From: Forficula auricularia
Lineage: Eukaryota; Arthropoda; Insecta; Dermaptera; Forficulidae
Assembly: GCA_024734495.1 (NCBI GenBank)
Contig: JALMQS010000153.1
Span: forward strand, 9,573,294-9,637,293
Length of the DNA: 64,000 nucleotides
Direction of reading: 5' to 3'
The notes below the pieces were generated by a model. It saw nothing but the letters and a program-made list of their open reading frames with translations. It had not been told where the DNA came from and did no database searches. The position numbers and the translations under genes are program-made. This document shows positions 33,601 to 44,759 of this stretch, in pieces. Positions within the stretch are counted from its first letter, which is position 1. Every line of letters starts with the position of its first letter.

Positions 33601-34284
33601 ATGTTAGAAAAGAGAGGTTTTGTAGGTACATGAATAAATAGTATAATAGCACAAAACCCGATTTCAAGCCTTGCTTATTGGAAAGATTTGACCTGCCATA
33701 ATCCAGCCCAAACAGGTAACATTAACACTTAAAATAAAATGAGTAGCATATTACAAAGGATCTACAAATGAACATTCGGCATCGTCTAAATAAGTCAGAA
33801 GTTTTCAATATTATTACATACATTATTACATATATAAGTCACATAGATTCTAAGTAAATTTCAAGGATGGCGACATTTGAATCACGAAAGTCTTCAAATA
33901 TCGCCGAATAGTCAATATTGTGGTCCCGGGGGTGTGAGAATGAATGTATGAATACTAAGTAGCAGAATTTACACTAACTATGTAAAAGTCCAGTTTTCAC
34001 GGGTCTGTCAAATTCATCGCGGACAAATTCATCGTATTTTTTTTTTCAAAGTGATTTTGAAATACATTTCTCAAAATGTTCATGTACGTTATACAATATA
34101 TTTAAAAAATAAAAATCAAACCAAAAATGACTCGATATTTAATGGAAAAATACATCCAATTTATGTAATCAGTTATTATTATTATTTTTGATTAAAAAAT
34201 CAATTATTCGTATCAGGAGGGGAAAAATTTTAAATATTATGTCTTTTGTTGATTTGAAAAAATTATACTTACTGTTATACTTAG

Positions 34285-34430
34285 ACTTTTTTTTTTATTT
34301 ATTTAATGTCACCGGGAACAAAGCCCATTTAGACAGCACATAAGTAGAGTGTTAGTAGGGTTAGTGAGGGAGCCGAGTTTTCAGCCGGTAGACATTTTTA
34401 TTTGCCAGCTAGGATCGAACCCCGGACTAA
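34285..34430 (-). mobile_element. Possible second SINE type, 5'-truncated
   Basis: The minus strand starts GTCCGGGGTTCGATCCTAG, a B-box-like tRNA T-arm, followed by ~110 bp ending 'gggctttgttcccggtgac' and an A/T-rich tail. No A box. Only one copy was seen in the window. Confidence 0.4.
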
Positions 34431-34624
34431 TTATTAAAAAATTAAAAACTATCAACTATCAGAATCGGAAGGAGGGGTAGGCAAAATATTAAAAATTTTT
34501 TTTGACGTAACTGAATAAAGTTTTGCACAAACCCTTTAAGATTCATTGGGAAAAAACTCAACTAATGGGCAAAAATTCAACTATCCAAATTGGGGGGGGC
34601 AAAAAATATAAATTTTATCACCTT

Positions 34625-34724
34625 NNNNNNNNNNNNNNNNNNNNNNNNNNNNNNNNNNNNNNNNNNNNNNNNNNNNNNNNNNNNNNNNNNNNNNNNNNNN
34701 NNNNNNNNNNNNNNNNNNNNNNNN
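34625..34724. other. Assembly gap of 100 N
   Basis: A run of exactly 100 N, a common placeholder for a gap of unknown length. Open frames across it are artefacts. The PLE remnant at 34830 probably continues into it. Confidence 0.98.
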
Positions 34725-34829
34725 TAATAATAAAGTATGGGAACGTATGTGACGGGATATGGAGAAGTGAGCTGAGAAGGTTCAATTACCTTAATATATA
34801 CAATGTGCGAACAATAGAAGGGATGTTTA

Positions 34830-35330
34830 TTTAATTTATTATAATATATAATCAATAATTGTATTTTATGCAGTTCTAATTGGTTATTTAAAATATTTGA
34901 ATTATTTGATAGGGCTATTTTAATCTCCGTAGATTCTAAGAGATCCAATTTAAGGCTTTTTCTTTCGAAATAAATAGGGATAGGGTTATTGAAGAGGTGA
35001 ATGATTGATTCACCAAATGAATTGCGAGAATGAAGATTGAATCAATTAATGTTATCGGATCTATTGGGACGATTAAGATCTCTTACATTCTCAGAGTAAC
35101 GTATTTTGAAAGCGCGACCTGTCCCCTTTAATATAAAAACTGCTCCGTCGTGACAAGTTAATTTATACATATAAGTTTGTCTAATTTATCAATTTTGTCT
35201 ATTTTTATTGTTAATTAATTGGGAGCTAAATTGTTATTGTTGTATAAAGCAGAAGTGATTCCATATGATCTAAGAGTATAAGCTAATGGAGATGTCAGAT
35301 GACTCTGATGAAGGACTCACCCCGAAATAA
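34830..35330 (-). pseudogene. Penelope-like element, GIY-YIG endonuclease remnant
   Basis: Minus-strand translation, with stops, gives LTCHDGAVFILKGTGRAFKI, RYSENVRDLNRP, HSRNSFGESIIHLFNN and LKLDLLESTEIKIALSNNSN, then ILNNQLEL. The order 'KLTC..C...YIGxTGRxFKxRxxEH...' then 'LE..EI......LN' is that of the C-terminal endonuclease of Penelope-like retroelements. Here YIG and the second cysteine are lost. A hammerhead-like core lies at its edge (35300-35340). Confidence 0.6.
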
Positions 35331-35410
35331 CCTCAATTCACAAAACTCAATTTTGTTTTATTTCTTTTTGTGAAACTTACCTTGCATCTTGCTCAAGTTT
35401 TATTATTATA
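35285..35410 (+). mobile_element. Single F1 arm with altered hammerhead-like core
   Basis: GACTCTGATGAAGG ... CCCGAAATAACC keeps CTGATGA and GAAA, but stem III cannot close. It is followed by 'aaaactcaattttgttttat' and 'acttaccttgcatcttgctc', the same order as right of the core at 62120. It directly abuts the Penelope-like remnant, which links F1 to that class. Confidence 0.55.
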
Positions 35411-35629
35411 TTTTGGTAGAGCGCCTGTTTTCATTTATTATTTAGATTATATATTATTTCATTTATTTAAATGGATAAAAGACATTTTATTTATAAAAAG
35501 TTATTTACATCCAACAGAATATAACAAAAACACTAGTGTAGAATGCCTTGCCAGATTTCCAACTCTAGTTCTTGAAATCGTTTTTGTGTTAAATAAATGT
35601 TTTATAATGAGAAAAAAATTACTCCTATT

Positions 35630-35940
35630 TTCTTTTTTAACTGACTTCAAAAAAAGGAGGAGGTTATCAATTCGACTAATTTTTTTTGTATCTATATTTT
35701 GATTTCTTCATCAATTAGTTAAGTGATTTTTTTGCATTAGTTCGAATCTAGCTAGATTAGTCCCGTTTTTATTTTCATTGGTATTGAACCTTTTGATATG
35801 TTTGTTCAGGCATAACTTCTTTTTGTTTATCAACCGATTTCAATGATTCTTTTTTTATTAGAAGAGGTACCTTAAGGGTAGTCCCATATTAATTTGGTCA
35901 AGTTCTGATGATATGATCAACGACGAAATAACGTAAATCT
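35630..35940 (+). repeat. Dispersed repeat H
   Basis: It begins aactgacttcaaaaaaagga and ends near 'gttctgatgatatgatcaac'. The complement is found at 46890-47330 and a short 5' scrap at 12232-12262. Non-coding, AT-rich; class unknown. Confidence 0.55.
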
Positions 35941-36109
35941 CCAATTCTCATGATCAAATAATCTAAATTATAATAAATAAAATCTTTTATAAAGTCAGTG
36001 AATGAAATCAATGGGACATTCCCCTCTGCCTCCTCTTTCAATTGGCAGTAACAATAATATATTGTATTTCATTTATAATATATTGTATTAAATGTAATTA
36101 TGTGGAGAA

Positions 36110-36233
36110 TGAAATCTCTATATATATAAAATTAAGGTTGTGTCTGTACATTTGCACTCCAAAATCACACGAAAATTTGGTTTGCACACATTTCAAAACA
36201 AGCTATGAACGAAAACACCCTCAACAAAATTCC

Positions 36234-36264
<31 letters not shown>

Positions 36265-36480
36265 TTCAGTGGTTTCCGAAAAGTTGCTCACGATTCACGT
36301 AAAAACGGCTGAAGGAATTATTATGAAACCTGTATTTAAAACCAGATATCTTCTAACTTACGTTTTTAGCTATATAACGTTTTGATATTTTGACCCCAGA
36401 AGGGGTTTGGGGGGGAGCACACGAATGAAAATTATCAAATAACTCCTAAACTATTATTAACCCTACAGCAAATTTTAATT
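36110..36480 (+). mobile_element. Non-autonomous transposon with (GTCT)n core
   Basis: Seven to eight GTCT repeats (36234-36264) are flanked by 'tctctatatatataaaatta' and 'cgtaaaaacggctgaaggaa'. This layout occurs in several insect non-autonomous elements. Ends were not defined. Confidence 0.4.
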
Positions 36481-37119
36481 AGAAATTTTTATTTTTTCAT
36501 TATTCTTGGGCTGCCTTCCATCCATCCATATTTATATTTGATATATATGTACTATTTTGTGTATATGTATAATATTTAATTTGCATCAAGCAGAGAAAAC
36601 CTCATTGATTTCTCTTTGAATCAACAACTCTACTACTCTCGGCAAAAAACAAAATCTTTTCAAAGAAAAATATTTGATTTTATTAGAACCTGAAAATTTT
36701 CAGAAACATTTATATATTTAATAAAACATAAAATTAATTTTACTTTTATTATCGCAAATCATATAGGGTTGAAGTACTGAATAAATGGTATGCAAAGTTA
36801 AGGACAAATAATAAAAACACGAAAGGGTGCTTTTATAAGCATAGATAACGCCTGACCACGGCAACCTGTGCTGACTTGCAGCGAAACATGTCAGTACTTG
36901 TAGACTAAGGCGAACGCGAGCTTATGATATATTGAAAATAAATATTTATAATTATACAAGGGCGCTTTTATCGTCATCACATGTAGTTAACGAAGGAAAA
37001 TAATTAAATTATACATTTAACGAGGTCATTATTATCCTCTGACCGTATTTGCATACATATTCAGTTTATTCAAAATATTTATTAAATAAATTATCTATTT
37101 AGCACTGTGCAGTGTCGGC

Positions 37120-37289
37120 TGTGTTATTTAAATAAAACAATATTTAATACTATATAATTATGTTTTTATTGCAATAATTTTATAGGTTTCCTTGTTGAGG
37201 TTACATTTAATACTGAGCTTATCAGCAATCTTTTTTATCAAGCTGCCAGGGCTGCCCTCTTTTAGTGTAATATGAACTGATATATCACA
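37120..37289 (-). repeat. 3' LTR of the retrotransposon
   Basis: 170 bp, bounded by TGTG...CACA, about 90 percent like the right LTR by eye, with indels around 37150-37165 and 37210-37240. The divergence means the insertion is not recent. Confidence 0.85.
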
Positions 37290-37331
37290 CCTTCCTTTTG
37301 AGTATAATATTTTGGTACAAATATATACAGT

Positions 37332-37997
37332 TTATTTAGGTCTTAAGGTTTTTCCAGAACGGGTCTTCATCTGGCCTTCTTCTGGTCTGGGCGCCGTGTC
37401 CGTTCTCTCAGGTGGGCTGCGTTTTTGTGGAGACAAATCTTGAGTTCTTCTTCTTCTAAGATGTATAGAGTTCTTCCTAAGCTTGTTCCCATTTTTATCT
37501 TTAACTAGATAAGATCTTGGTTCAGGAAGGGTTTTAATGATGTGACCTTCTATCCATAAGTCTTTGTCTTTTATATATATTGGGTCATTCTTGTTTGAAC
37601 TCTTCTTTCTTTTCAAAGGAATCCTATCATGAACCTTTACTTTTTATTTTTAATTCCTCCATCCTGATTCCTCAGGTCTTCATCTGGTGTAGAGGGAAAA
37701 GTAGTTCAGCGCTCGTCAGGATCTTCGTTCTTAGCAGACGTCCCATTAGGAGTTGGCTTGGCGAATACTTGAGACCGGTTAATGGGAGTAGCTCTATATT
37801 CTAACAAAGGGCTGTGGATGTCTCCTCCTGAGTTGATTGATTTTCAAGTTTTTTGCAATACCCACTCCCTTTTCTGATAGTTCGTTTGATCTTGGGTAAT
37901 AGGGACTTGATGTTTTCTTATAATTGAGTCTTAATTCCAATATTCTGAATTGCTTTATTATTTTTCTCTTTGTGGACACGAATTTGTTGTCTTGCAT
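37332..37997 (-). pseudogene. Integrase C-terminal remnant
   Basis: TSSPYYPRSNELSEKGVGIA (37794-37997 frame) matches the end of the integrase core ('TSSPxYPQSNGxxE'), with the usual NG replaced by NE. Further on, LWIEGHIIKTLPEPRSYLVK and DKNGNKLRKNSIHLRRR match the gypsy integrase tail. The catalytic DDE region is absent or unrecognisable. Confidence 0.7.
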
Positions 37998-39059
37998 GTG
38001 GTTTAGTTAATAATGAGGACAGTGCTGTTTACTATTTGGTAAAGGCACTTTAAGGTTCAGATTTTCTGAATTAGGTGAAAATAATATTTTTTCGTTCATT
38101 TGGTAACATTTTAATTGTGATTCACATCAGATTTTTTATTAACAGTATTCCTTCATTTTTATGCTTTGATTTTTGCAACCTGTTTATTTGTGTTGGTTTT
38201 GCTATCATCTTTATTTTCTATTTCGTTTTGATTCTTTATAATGGTGAATTGATTAGATGTGGATAGTTAGATGTGGATTCAGAAGTTAATAATGAAGTTT
38301 GATTTTTTAAAGAAGTTACTATTCGCCGTATTGTTTTTATTCAAAATAGGACTAGTTGGAGATAATGGATCATAATCTATTTCATTTTCTTCTTTTTCTT
38401 AGGTGTTAATGTTTTTCTTTGTTCAAAATCACAGCTAAATTCGAGCCCTTTTTCGGCAGTATCTTTTAAATCAACATCATTTTCATCATCGTTTGTATAA
38501 TCAAGTAAGTTGATTCATGCTTTTGATGAGAACGATTTTCTTTGATAATTTCTCCATCTTTTGACGAGTTCTCAGAGATATGCCGGTTTCATTAAAAGGT
38601 TCCCTCTTTATTTTGATCTTTTTGAGAAATATCGAAGTTGGAACCATCTGGGGCAGTTGTTTCTTCACATTAATCATAAAAGCATCATCCAATTTGGGAA
38701 AGATCTGGGATATCTTTGGATTCGTTTTCTTGTACTTCTTTTTAATTTCACTAGTAGATTTGATATTAACATCACCACTAATATTTATCTCCTTCATTTT
38801 TTTCTTTTCTTTTTAAATCTTGTTGAAATTTTATTTCTTTATTATTTTCTTGTTCATTTTTAAAATTAAATTTTAATTTATTATCATTATTTATAGGAGA
38901 ACTTTCAAATTTTTTTATTTTCAATTTTTATTGTGTTATCATCAGTATTAATTTTGATTATCATTATTATATTCGGTTTCATTTTAATATTATTTTCATT
39001 AAAATCCTTTTTGTTATCACTAACGTATAAAGCCTTTTAGAAAACCGAATTCTACACAT

Positions 39060-39345
39060 GAATCAACAAAGTATTGGTGATGAGTCATTCCCTACTATAA
39101 TAAAATCAAGATTTTTGTTTATTTTTGTATGAACATTACAAGTTCATTTCACCAATAGGTTTGGATTTGTAAAGCCTCCGTATGATTTGATACACGTATT
39201 TTAGTCTTAATAATTTTAGATTTGTTAATTTTTAGTTTATTAAATATTTTTAATGGTAAAATATTACCATCCACTTTGTAGTGTCGAGTTTAAATTTAAT
39301 AGGAATTTTATTAATAGATATAGATTCTTTCCACAAATCTTCATT
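39060..39345 (-). pseudogene. Retropepsin remnant
   Basis: The minus strand reads INKIPIKFKLDTTKWMVI; a working protease has LDTGA here, so the catalytic triad is damaged. Frameshifts follow. Order after gag is as expected. Confidence 0.5.
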
Positions 39346-39379
39346 TATTTTTATTAATAGAAAAAGGTATTATAGTCTA

Positions 39380-40300
39380 TTACCCTTTCAAAGCACTATC
39401 ACATTCAAAATCTACTGATTCAGATGATGAAGAATTTTCGATTTCGTTTACATTTTGGCTGTTTTTTAAGTAATACCATTTTTAAAGTGATTTAATTTGT
39501 TACAAAAACTGCATCTCCGCCCATATGCCGGGCATGCCATTCTTTTGTGCTTTGTTCCACATTTTTTGCAATTGTATAGTTTATCATTATTAAAAGTATC
39601 CATCGTATTATTATAATTTTCCATTTTAACATTTCTATCATCTCTTTTTTTAGAATTTTGTTAAATTTTTTGGTTTAAATCGATTATTATTTATTTGTTT
39701 AGTTCTAGGCCTCATTCTTTCCTCCACTTATTATCACATTCGTATTATCATTAATGTTGAATAGATCTTCTCTGTATTATTTTAGCTAACTCAGCAGCTT
39801 TGCATGTTTGAAATACTATCTTTAAAGTTCCTTGGTCTCTTTTAATAATGTTTGTTGGACTTCTTCTATCCGTTGATATTAGCAATGATATGGTCTTTAA
39901 TCATTCTTTCAGAATATGATTTTTTACACGTGGGATTAGAACAAATAAAAATTCACATTTTGCAGCTTGATTTTAATTCAGTTAAATAAGTTTCAAAGGA
40001 TTGACCAGAATTGTGTTCCAACCTATTGAATTTATATGTTTCTATGTATAATTAATGTTTGGAATTACAATACTTATCGAATAGTAGTATAGTTTTTTCC
40101 AACGTATCCTTTTCTTCTGAGAACGTATTGAAGACATCAACGGCATCTTTCCCCCATATAGTCAGAAGAATAGCAATTTTCATATCTTCATCTTTGATTT
40201 TGATTTTCCGGTTGCCTTCATGTTCAGAAGAAACATTCCTTTCCATTTTATCCATATTTGAGGCAAGAGTTTATCAGATAGTTGGTTTTAGTCTGAATTG
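39380..40300 (-). pseudogene. Gag remnant with zinc knuckle
   Basis: A fragment at 40052-40255 reads KIAILLTIWGKDAVDVFNTF followed by SEEKDTLEKTILLFDKYC, typical of Ty3/gypsy capsid. At 39499-39577 comes CKKCGTKHKRMACPAYGRRC, then SFCNKLNH: a C-x2-C-x3-H knuckle followed by 'CPAxGxxCxxC', as in many insect gypsy elements. Frames are interrupted between these blocks. Confidence 0.75.
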
Positions 40301-40343
40301 CGTATTTTCCATTTTTTATTCGATTTCGGTTTTTCTGACACCA

Positions 40344-40517
40344 TGTGTTATTTAAAAATAAAACAATATTTAATATTTATATAGATGTGTTTATTGCAAT
40401 AATTTTATATAGGTTTCCTTGTTGAGGTTACATTTAATACTGAGCTTGTCAATGACAATCTTTATCGGAGGCTGCCAGGGCTGCTCTTTTGAGTGTAATA
40501 TGAACTGATATATCACA
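40344..40517 (-). repeat. 5' LTR of the retrotransposon
   Basis: 174 bp, TGTG...CACA, matching 37120-37289. The duplication TCGGC follows immediately. Confidence 0.85.
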
Positions 40518-40522
40518 TCGGC

Positions 40523-41980
40523 CAAGTTCGGAAAAGAACAGGCGGCTCACCGGTCGCTAATGTATACTGAAGCATTTTTGAAACCTTTCAAAACTATTTC
40601 AAGCCCCCATAACTCAAAAACTATTAGGCCTACACACAAGACCTAAAATAGAAGGTGAAATTTATTATAGGCTCAATTAACATATAGTGAAAATACAATC
40701 GAATGAAATTCGATGTTGACTTGCTGGTAAATGGCTTGTACAGAAATCGAAAAACAGAAACTTTCCCATCTTCGGGGTCCGTAATGAAAGGGTGAAATTT
40801 ATGAAAAACCGTCCGAGTTTTTAACACATATTTTATGAGAAATATTTAATAATTATTAAAATAAATGTTAATGTAATTATTAAAATAATTAAAAAAATTC
40901 TTTTCAAAAATTAATGATATCATTAAAAACATTAATCGCGAAAAAGGTCAGTTCGATGTCATCGGCTTCTCAGACAAAAGGGTTGAGATCTAATGGGTAC
41001 CAAGTTTCACACTTGGTTGCGCCCAAATCGCAGCTATAGGAATGTACAGCGTTCTTCAATTGATTTAAAAGAAAATTTATTCTTGATTCTTTGATATTGG
41101 GAAGTAATATTCAACTAAATTGTTTGTAGTATAAAATAGAACAACTAGCAAAGCTAAATTTTAAGCTTGTATTTTTCTTGTCTGCGTCGTTTAAAGAATT
41201 GTTTAACTAATTCCATGTTAAACGATAGATTATGTGATTTAGGTATAATTCATGTTAATAACGTAAACAAATAAAGGGTGCCCCACCTTTAAATGATTTT
41301 TGTCTGTGAGGGCTTGTACCTGTATGGAGAATGAACAACAATCATAGTCCTTTAAAAATAAAACAAACAAACAAACAATGTGTAATATAAAACAAATAAA
41401 AAAATTCACCTGGCAAGGAAGAAATAAATTTTATCATCTAAATGGCAAAAACCAAATACATGCATATATTTTCTTTACCCAGAAAAAAAATTCATAATTA
41501 AATAAAATGAAAATATGTCATAGATGCATACACACAAAATGCCAGATATAAATATTAATAAAAAAATTATTTATACTCTATAATAATATTTTTAAAATTA
41601 TTTATTAATTTGAGAAGTGAATTTGTAAGTGCCCATGATTTTAAGAGACCGAAGCAAAATTATCTCTAAACAAAAATTACACCAAGTTTTGATATTGCCT
41701 AATTTTGCTTAGTCTAATTTATATAGCTAGTAGTGAAAAATTTACGCATACATTATATTTTATTGAAATCTGAAAACTATTTGTAAATTATTGCTTAGCA
41801 TTTTTTTATCTTTCATTTATTTATTTGTGTATAATAATAATATTTTGATTTTCAAGCTTTTATTTATTAATTATGACATTTTAATTAAATAGCAGGATAT
41901 GAATGTAGTTAAATTTATATACTAATATAAACAATTTAGATCTTTAAAAATTTGTGCTGTTATTTTTCTAGTAGTATTAT
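40523..41980. other. DMRT intron 1, no recognised feature
   Basis: AT-rich. 40560-40840 looks like a repeat because of its higher complexity ('cggggtccgtaatgaaaggg'), but no second copy is in the window. The bases flanking the LTR element (cagtg-TCGGC, TCGGC-caagttcgg) show the pre-insertion site. Confidence 0.4.
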
Positions 41981-41984
41981 AAAG

Positions 41985-42385
41985 ATTTTTTTTTTTTTTT
42001 TTTTTTTATTTTAGGTTAAAAATAAAATATAAGAGAGTCTTCTGTTTTTTAAATAAAATAATTTTTAATTATTTCTAGAGACTATAGTTTCAAAATTAGT
42101 TACAAATTAAGATTTATGCATTGAAAATTTTGAAAAATATATAATGTCTTTTTCTTCATGTTTCCTCTTGGGAGATTTGAATAATTATAATATAATGAAT
42201 AATAATATAATGAATAATAAATATTCAAATCAAAACTATGAAGAAAAGACATTATATATTTTCAAAATTTCAATGTATAAATCTTAATTTTATGTAATTT
42301 GAAATATATGACTGATAGTGAAGGCAATGCCTTCGAAACTTTATAGTCTCTAGAAATAATTAAAAATTATTTTTATTCATAGAAA
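41985..42385. mobile_element. Foldback F2 with mutated hammerhead-like core
   Basis: Arms 'aaataaaataatttttaatt ... atttctagagactatagttt' and the complement ending 42380 enclose ~200 bp. On the + strand CTGATAG at 42312 is followed by the perfect stem GAAGGC/GCCTTC and GAAACT. The core reads ..AG where the hammerhead needs GA, so this copy should be dead. A ~26-bp T run begins the element at 41985. Confidence 0.65.
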
Positions 42386-42778
42386 ATTTCTCATTTTTAT
42401 TTTATTTTATTTCAAAATGAAAACAATTATAATTGTATCCAGCAAGTGAAATCTTTTATTCAACTATAATATAAATTTTTGAGAAGTCACATACTGCGTA
42501 TCAATCGGCCAACGATCACAATAGTTATCTCTCAAAACTACTCACCTGACGATAATGGTTAAAAACTTTTTTGTTCAAGGCATGATATTACCACGTTCTC
42601 TCTTAAATATTTTAATTTTTCATTCAATTACACATACTTACCTACTATATATAGGTAGATGGTCTATTTTTTAAGTTGGTGTAATTTCGACAAATAAGAT
42701 AAAATGTATTATTAATAAATTTATATAGTTTAAAAAATGAGCTAAAATTTAATTTTTATCAACAATTCTTCTGATTAG

Positions 42779-42911
42779 GTGGCCTTGAAACGCCAACAGG
42801 CTGCTGAAGACGCAATTGCTCTGGGTCTGGCAGCAGCTGCAACCGGAACTAGCTACGCGTATTTGCCCCCAGGTCCCATCTTCGGACTCGCTCCGTCAAC
42901 AACACCTAGAA
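42779..42911 (+). CDS. dmrt99B: DMRT gene, coding exon 2
   Basis: After a 10.8-kb intron, 'ctgattag' leads into VALKRQQAAEDAIALGLAAA, ATGTSYAYLPPGPIFGLAP and STTPR. The VALKRQQA helix is the C-terminal tail of the DM domain that enters DNA. YLPPGPIFG is characteristic of arthropod DMA-containing DMRT proteins. 133 bp, phase 0 in, phase 1 out at a/gtgagt. Confidence 0.88.
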
Positions 42912-42990
42912 GTGAGTGCTCCCTTTAGCTCTATAAGTCGCTTTTTAATATAAATGTTTACTATCCATGACGGTCCATTATTCGAAAATA

Positions 42991-43441
42991 CAGGATGAGG
43001 CTAAAGATCTACTAAATTTTGAAGAGGTATAAAAAATGAAAAAATTTAAGTAGAAAAAAACTAAATATATTTTTGAAAAGAACATACATTTTTTTAAATG
43101 TGTTTTAAACATTATCAGACAAAAAAAAGGGGGGGAGGGTCAAAAATGAAAATTCTAGCCCTTTCGACCAAACTATGTATACAAAATTTGATTAGTTTTA
43201 GCATTTCTAGCCTTCTGGGGGTCTACAGAATATGTATACAAAATTTGGTTGAGTTTGGCCGAAAAGGCATAAATTTTCATTTTTGCCCCCCCCCCTTTTT
43301 TTTTGTCTGATAATATTTAAAACACATTAATTATATATATATATTTTATGTTCTTTTCAAAAATATATTAATTTTTTTCTAGTTAAATATTTTCAATTTT
43401 TATACCTCTTCAAAATGTGGTAGATCTTATGCCCCACTCTG
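42991..43441. mobile_element. Foldback element with satellite core in DMRT intron 2
   Basis: Ends caggatgaggctaaagatct and its complement are flanked by TA. Arms of ~110 bp ('ttgaagaggtataaaaaatg') enclose a unit of the 110-bp family seen at 400-660 and 48540-48770, bordered by a G run on one side and a C run on the other, themselves inverted. Confidence 0.7.
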
Positions 43442-43698
43442 TATTATTTTACTCCAGAGTCTGATCAAATTCATTAGGTCATGCGATTTCTTCACATTGA
43501 TTAATCCAAGTCATTGAATCATACTACAATACGAAAAACAAACAACTCTATAATCTATTTACTTTTTTTATTTATTTTTTTTACTTTATTTTAAGAATTA
43601 TTAATTCATAAAAATACAATTCCAAAATATAATTTTTCACCTTCATAAATCTATTTCAAAAATGAAGAACCTAATAATTTAAATTATTTTTTTTAAAG

Positions 43699-44063
43699 AT
43701 GAAGAAAAAATAGAGATCGAAAAAGATTCTTCTGACGATAAAGAATCTCCAGTATCTCGCGCTAGAAGTTCTTCACCAGAAATGGTGAATTCACCGCCTC
43801 TAGCATCCAGTGAAAATTCACCTCGTGTAGTTCCTCCAGCAGCTGTTGAAGTTTTAGCAAGACTATTCCCAAATAAGAAACGTTCAGTTTTAGAACTAGT
43901 ATTACGACGCTGTGATCATGACCTAGCAAAGACAATTGAGCACTTTGTACCCACATCTTCACAAAATGAAACTTCAACTAATACCACACCAAGTACTTCT
44001 TCACTCTCATTAGATCGATATTTAGACCGATATAAGCAATCAACTCCAGTAGTAGTTGAATCA
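43699..44063 (+). CDS. dmrt99B: DMRT gene, coding exon 3, DMA domain
   Basis: The exon joins in phase 1 (A + AT gives Asn) and encodes an acidic, serine-rich linker followed by the DMA domain: VEVLARLFPNKKRSVLELVL then RRCDHDLAKTIEHF. The DMA is a CUE-like three-helix module that can bind ubiquitin, and it defines the DMRTA/DMRT3/Dmrt93B/Dmrt99B branch. The donor is TCA/gtgagt, phase 0. Intron 2 carries the foldback 42991-43441. Confidence 0.88.
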
Positions 44064-44150
44064 GTGAGTACTTTCCTAAATAGAATACCTAAGTTTTAAA
44101 AAATGATTAAATAAATAAATATTTGAAAAATATTAATATTTACTTTTCAG

Positions 44151-44552
44151 CACAATGAGAAAACACCTAAAGGGATAACTTCTGCTCCAAGTCCTCCACA
44201 ATCATTAATGACTACCCTCAGTGATACACTTCCTGGATCTGCATTTCGACCAGTTCGTTCTTTTGGAGTAAGTGCAGGTACTTCCAGCAGCGCTTGGACA
44301 CTTCCTGCTACCACAACAGCTGCTGCAGCTTTTCTCTACCACCATGCAGTTCCTGCAGCCATGTTGCCTTATATCGGATCTACAGAAATATATCTACATC
44401 CCCACCAGCATGCAGCAGCGGCTGCTGCAGCCGCGGCCGCTGCAGCTGCTGCTTCATCCCAACAGCCACTTTACTGTGCACAGCTCAATTGCGCAGCATG
44501 TGCAAAATCCAGTGGTGGACTTCCGCCATCTAGTTTTGGACATAGTGATTAA
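44151..44552 (+). CDS. dmrt99B: DMRT gene, last coding exon
   Basis: It starts after 'tacttttcag' in phase 0 with HNEKTPKGITSAPSPPQSLM and ends GHSD-stop at 44552. Residues are mostly Ser/Pro/Thr, with a run of 14 alanines after HQH written with all four GCN codons plus CAG/CAT borders, as in many homeotic-type regulators. No domain is recognisable after the DMA. The 3' untranslated region follows. Confidence 0.85.
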   Translation, partial: HNEKTPKGITSAPSPPQSLMTTLSDTLPGSAFRPVRSFGVSAGTSSSAWTLPATTTAAAAFLYHHAVPAAMLPYIGSTEIYLHPHQHAAAAAAAAAAAAAASSQQPLYCAQLNCAACAKSSGGLPPSSFGHSD

Positions 44553-44755
44553 AACTTCACTAGAACTATATCTGAATCTTCCTAACCTCTGTCTCTTATC
44601 ACAACTCGGTGTAAATAAATATACGTGCTTTTCCTAGAAGAATTATTATAACTATAACTGGAATATTCCATTTAATTTTGTTTCTGTTATTTTTTCCTAA
44701 TTCGTTTTATATTTAATTATTGTAACTATTATAAGCTTTAAATTAAAAATAAATA
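44553..44755 (+). terminator. DMRT 3' untranslated region with polyadenylation signals
   Basis: AATAAA occurs at 44614-44619, about 60 bases after the stop, and again at 44748-44753. Either could direct 3' processing; T-rich sequence follows both. Confidence 0.5.
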
Positions 44756-44759
44756 ATTT

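Larger units (their letters stand above)
37120..40517 (-). mobile_element. LTR retrotransposon (Ty3/gypsy type), internally deleted
   Basis: The element is 3398 bp with LTRs at both ends and the 5-bp target duplication TCGGC at 37115-37119 and 40518-40522. Coding runs on the minus strand: gag with zinc knuckle, a protease remnant, then integrase end pieces. Reverse transcriptase and RNase H text is missing; about 1 kb of AT-rich sequence without a recognisable domain (38000-39050) lies there. A polypurine stretch AAAAGGAAGG sits just inside the left (3') LTR at about 37290-37302. The sequence beside the right (5') LTR reads TGGTGTCAGAAA, a plausible primer-binding site. Inserted in DMRT intron 1 against the gene's direction. 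Confidence 0.88.

Noticed and set aside
34523..34948. Open frames of 103 and 123 residues crossing the N gap
   Set aside because: They exist only because the 100 N were translated as unknown residues. The minus-strand right part is kept only as part of the Penelope-like remnant.
35370..35702. 110-residue + frame
   Set aside because: Starts inside the F1 arm and continues in AT-rich repeat H; no domain, hydrophobic by base composition.
36815..36945. Possible hammerhead near CGAAACATGTC in 'cctgaccacggcaacctgtg ... cagcgaaacatgtcag'
   Set aside because: A self-closing stem III is present, but the CUGANGA box reads CTGACCA (G8 lost) and stem II is not convincing.
38501..38863. Opposed ~100-residue frames inside the LTR element
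   Set aside because: Low-complexity Lys/Ile/Asn- or Phe/Leu-rich translations of AT-rich DNA; no recognisable retroviral-type domain, so not called as separate genes.
44272..44637. Two other long frames over the last DMRT exon
   Set aside because: Shadows of the true frame, which is fixed by splice phase from the DMA exon.
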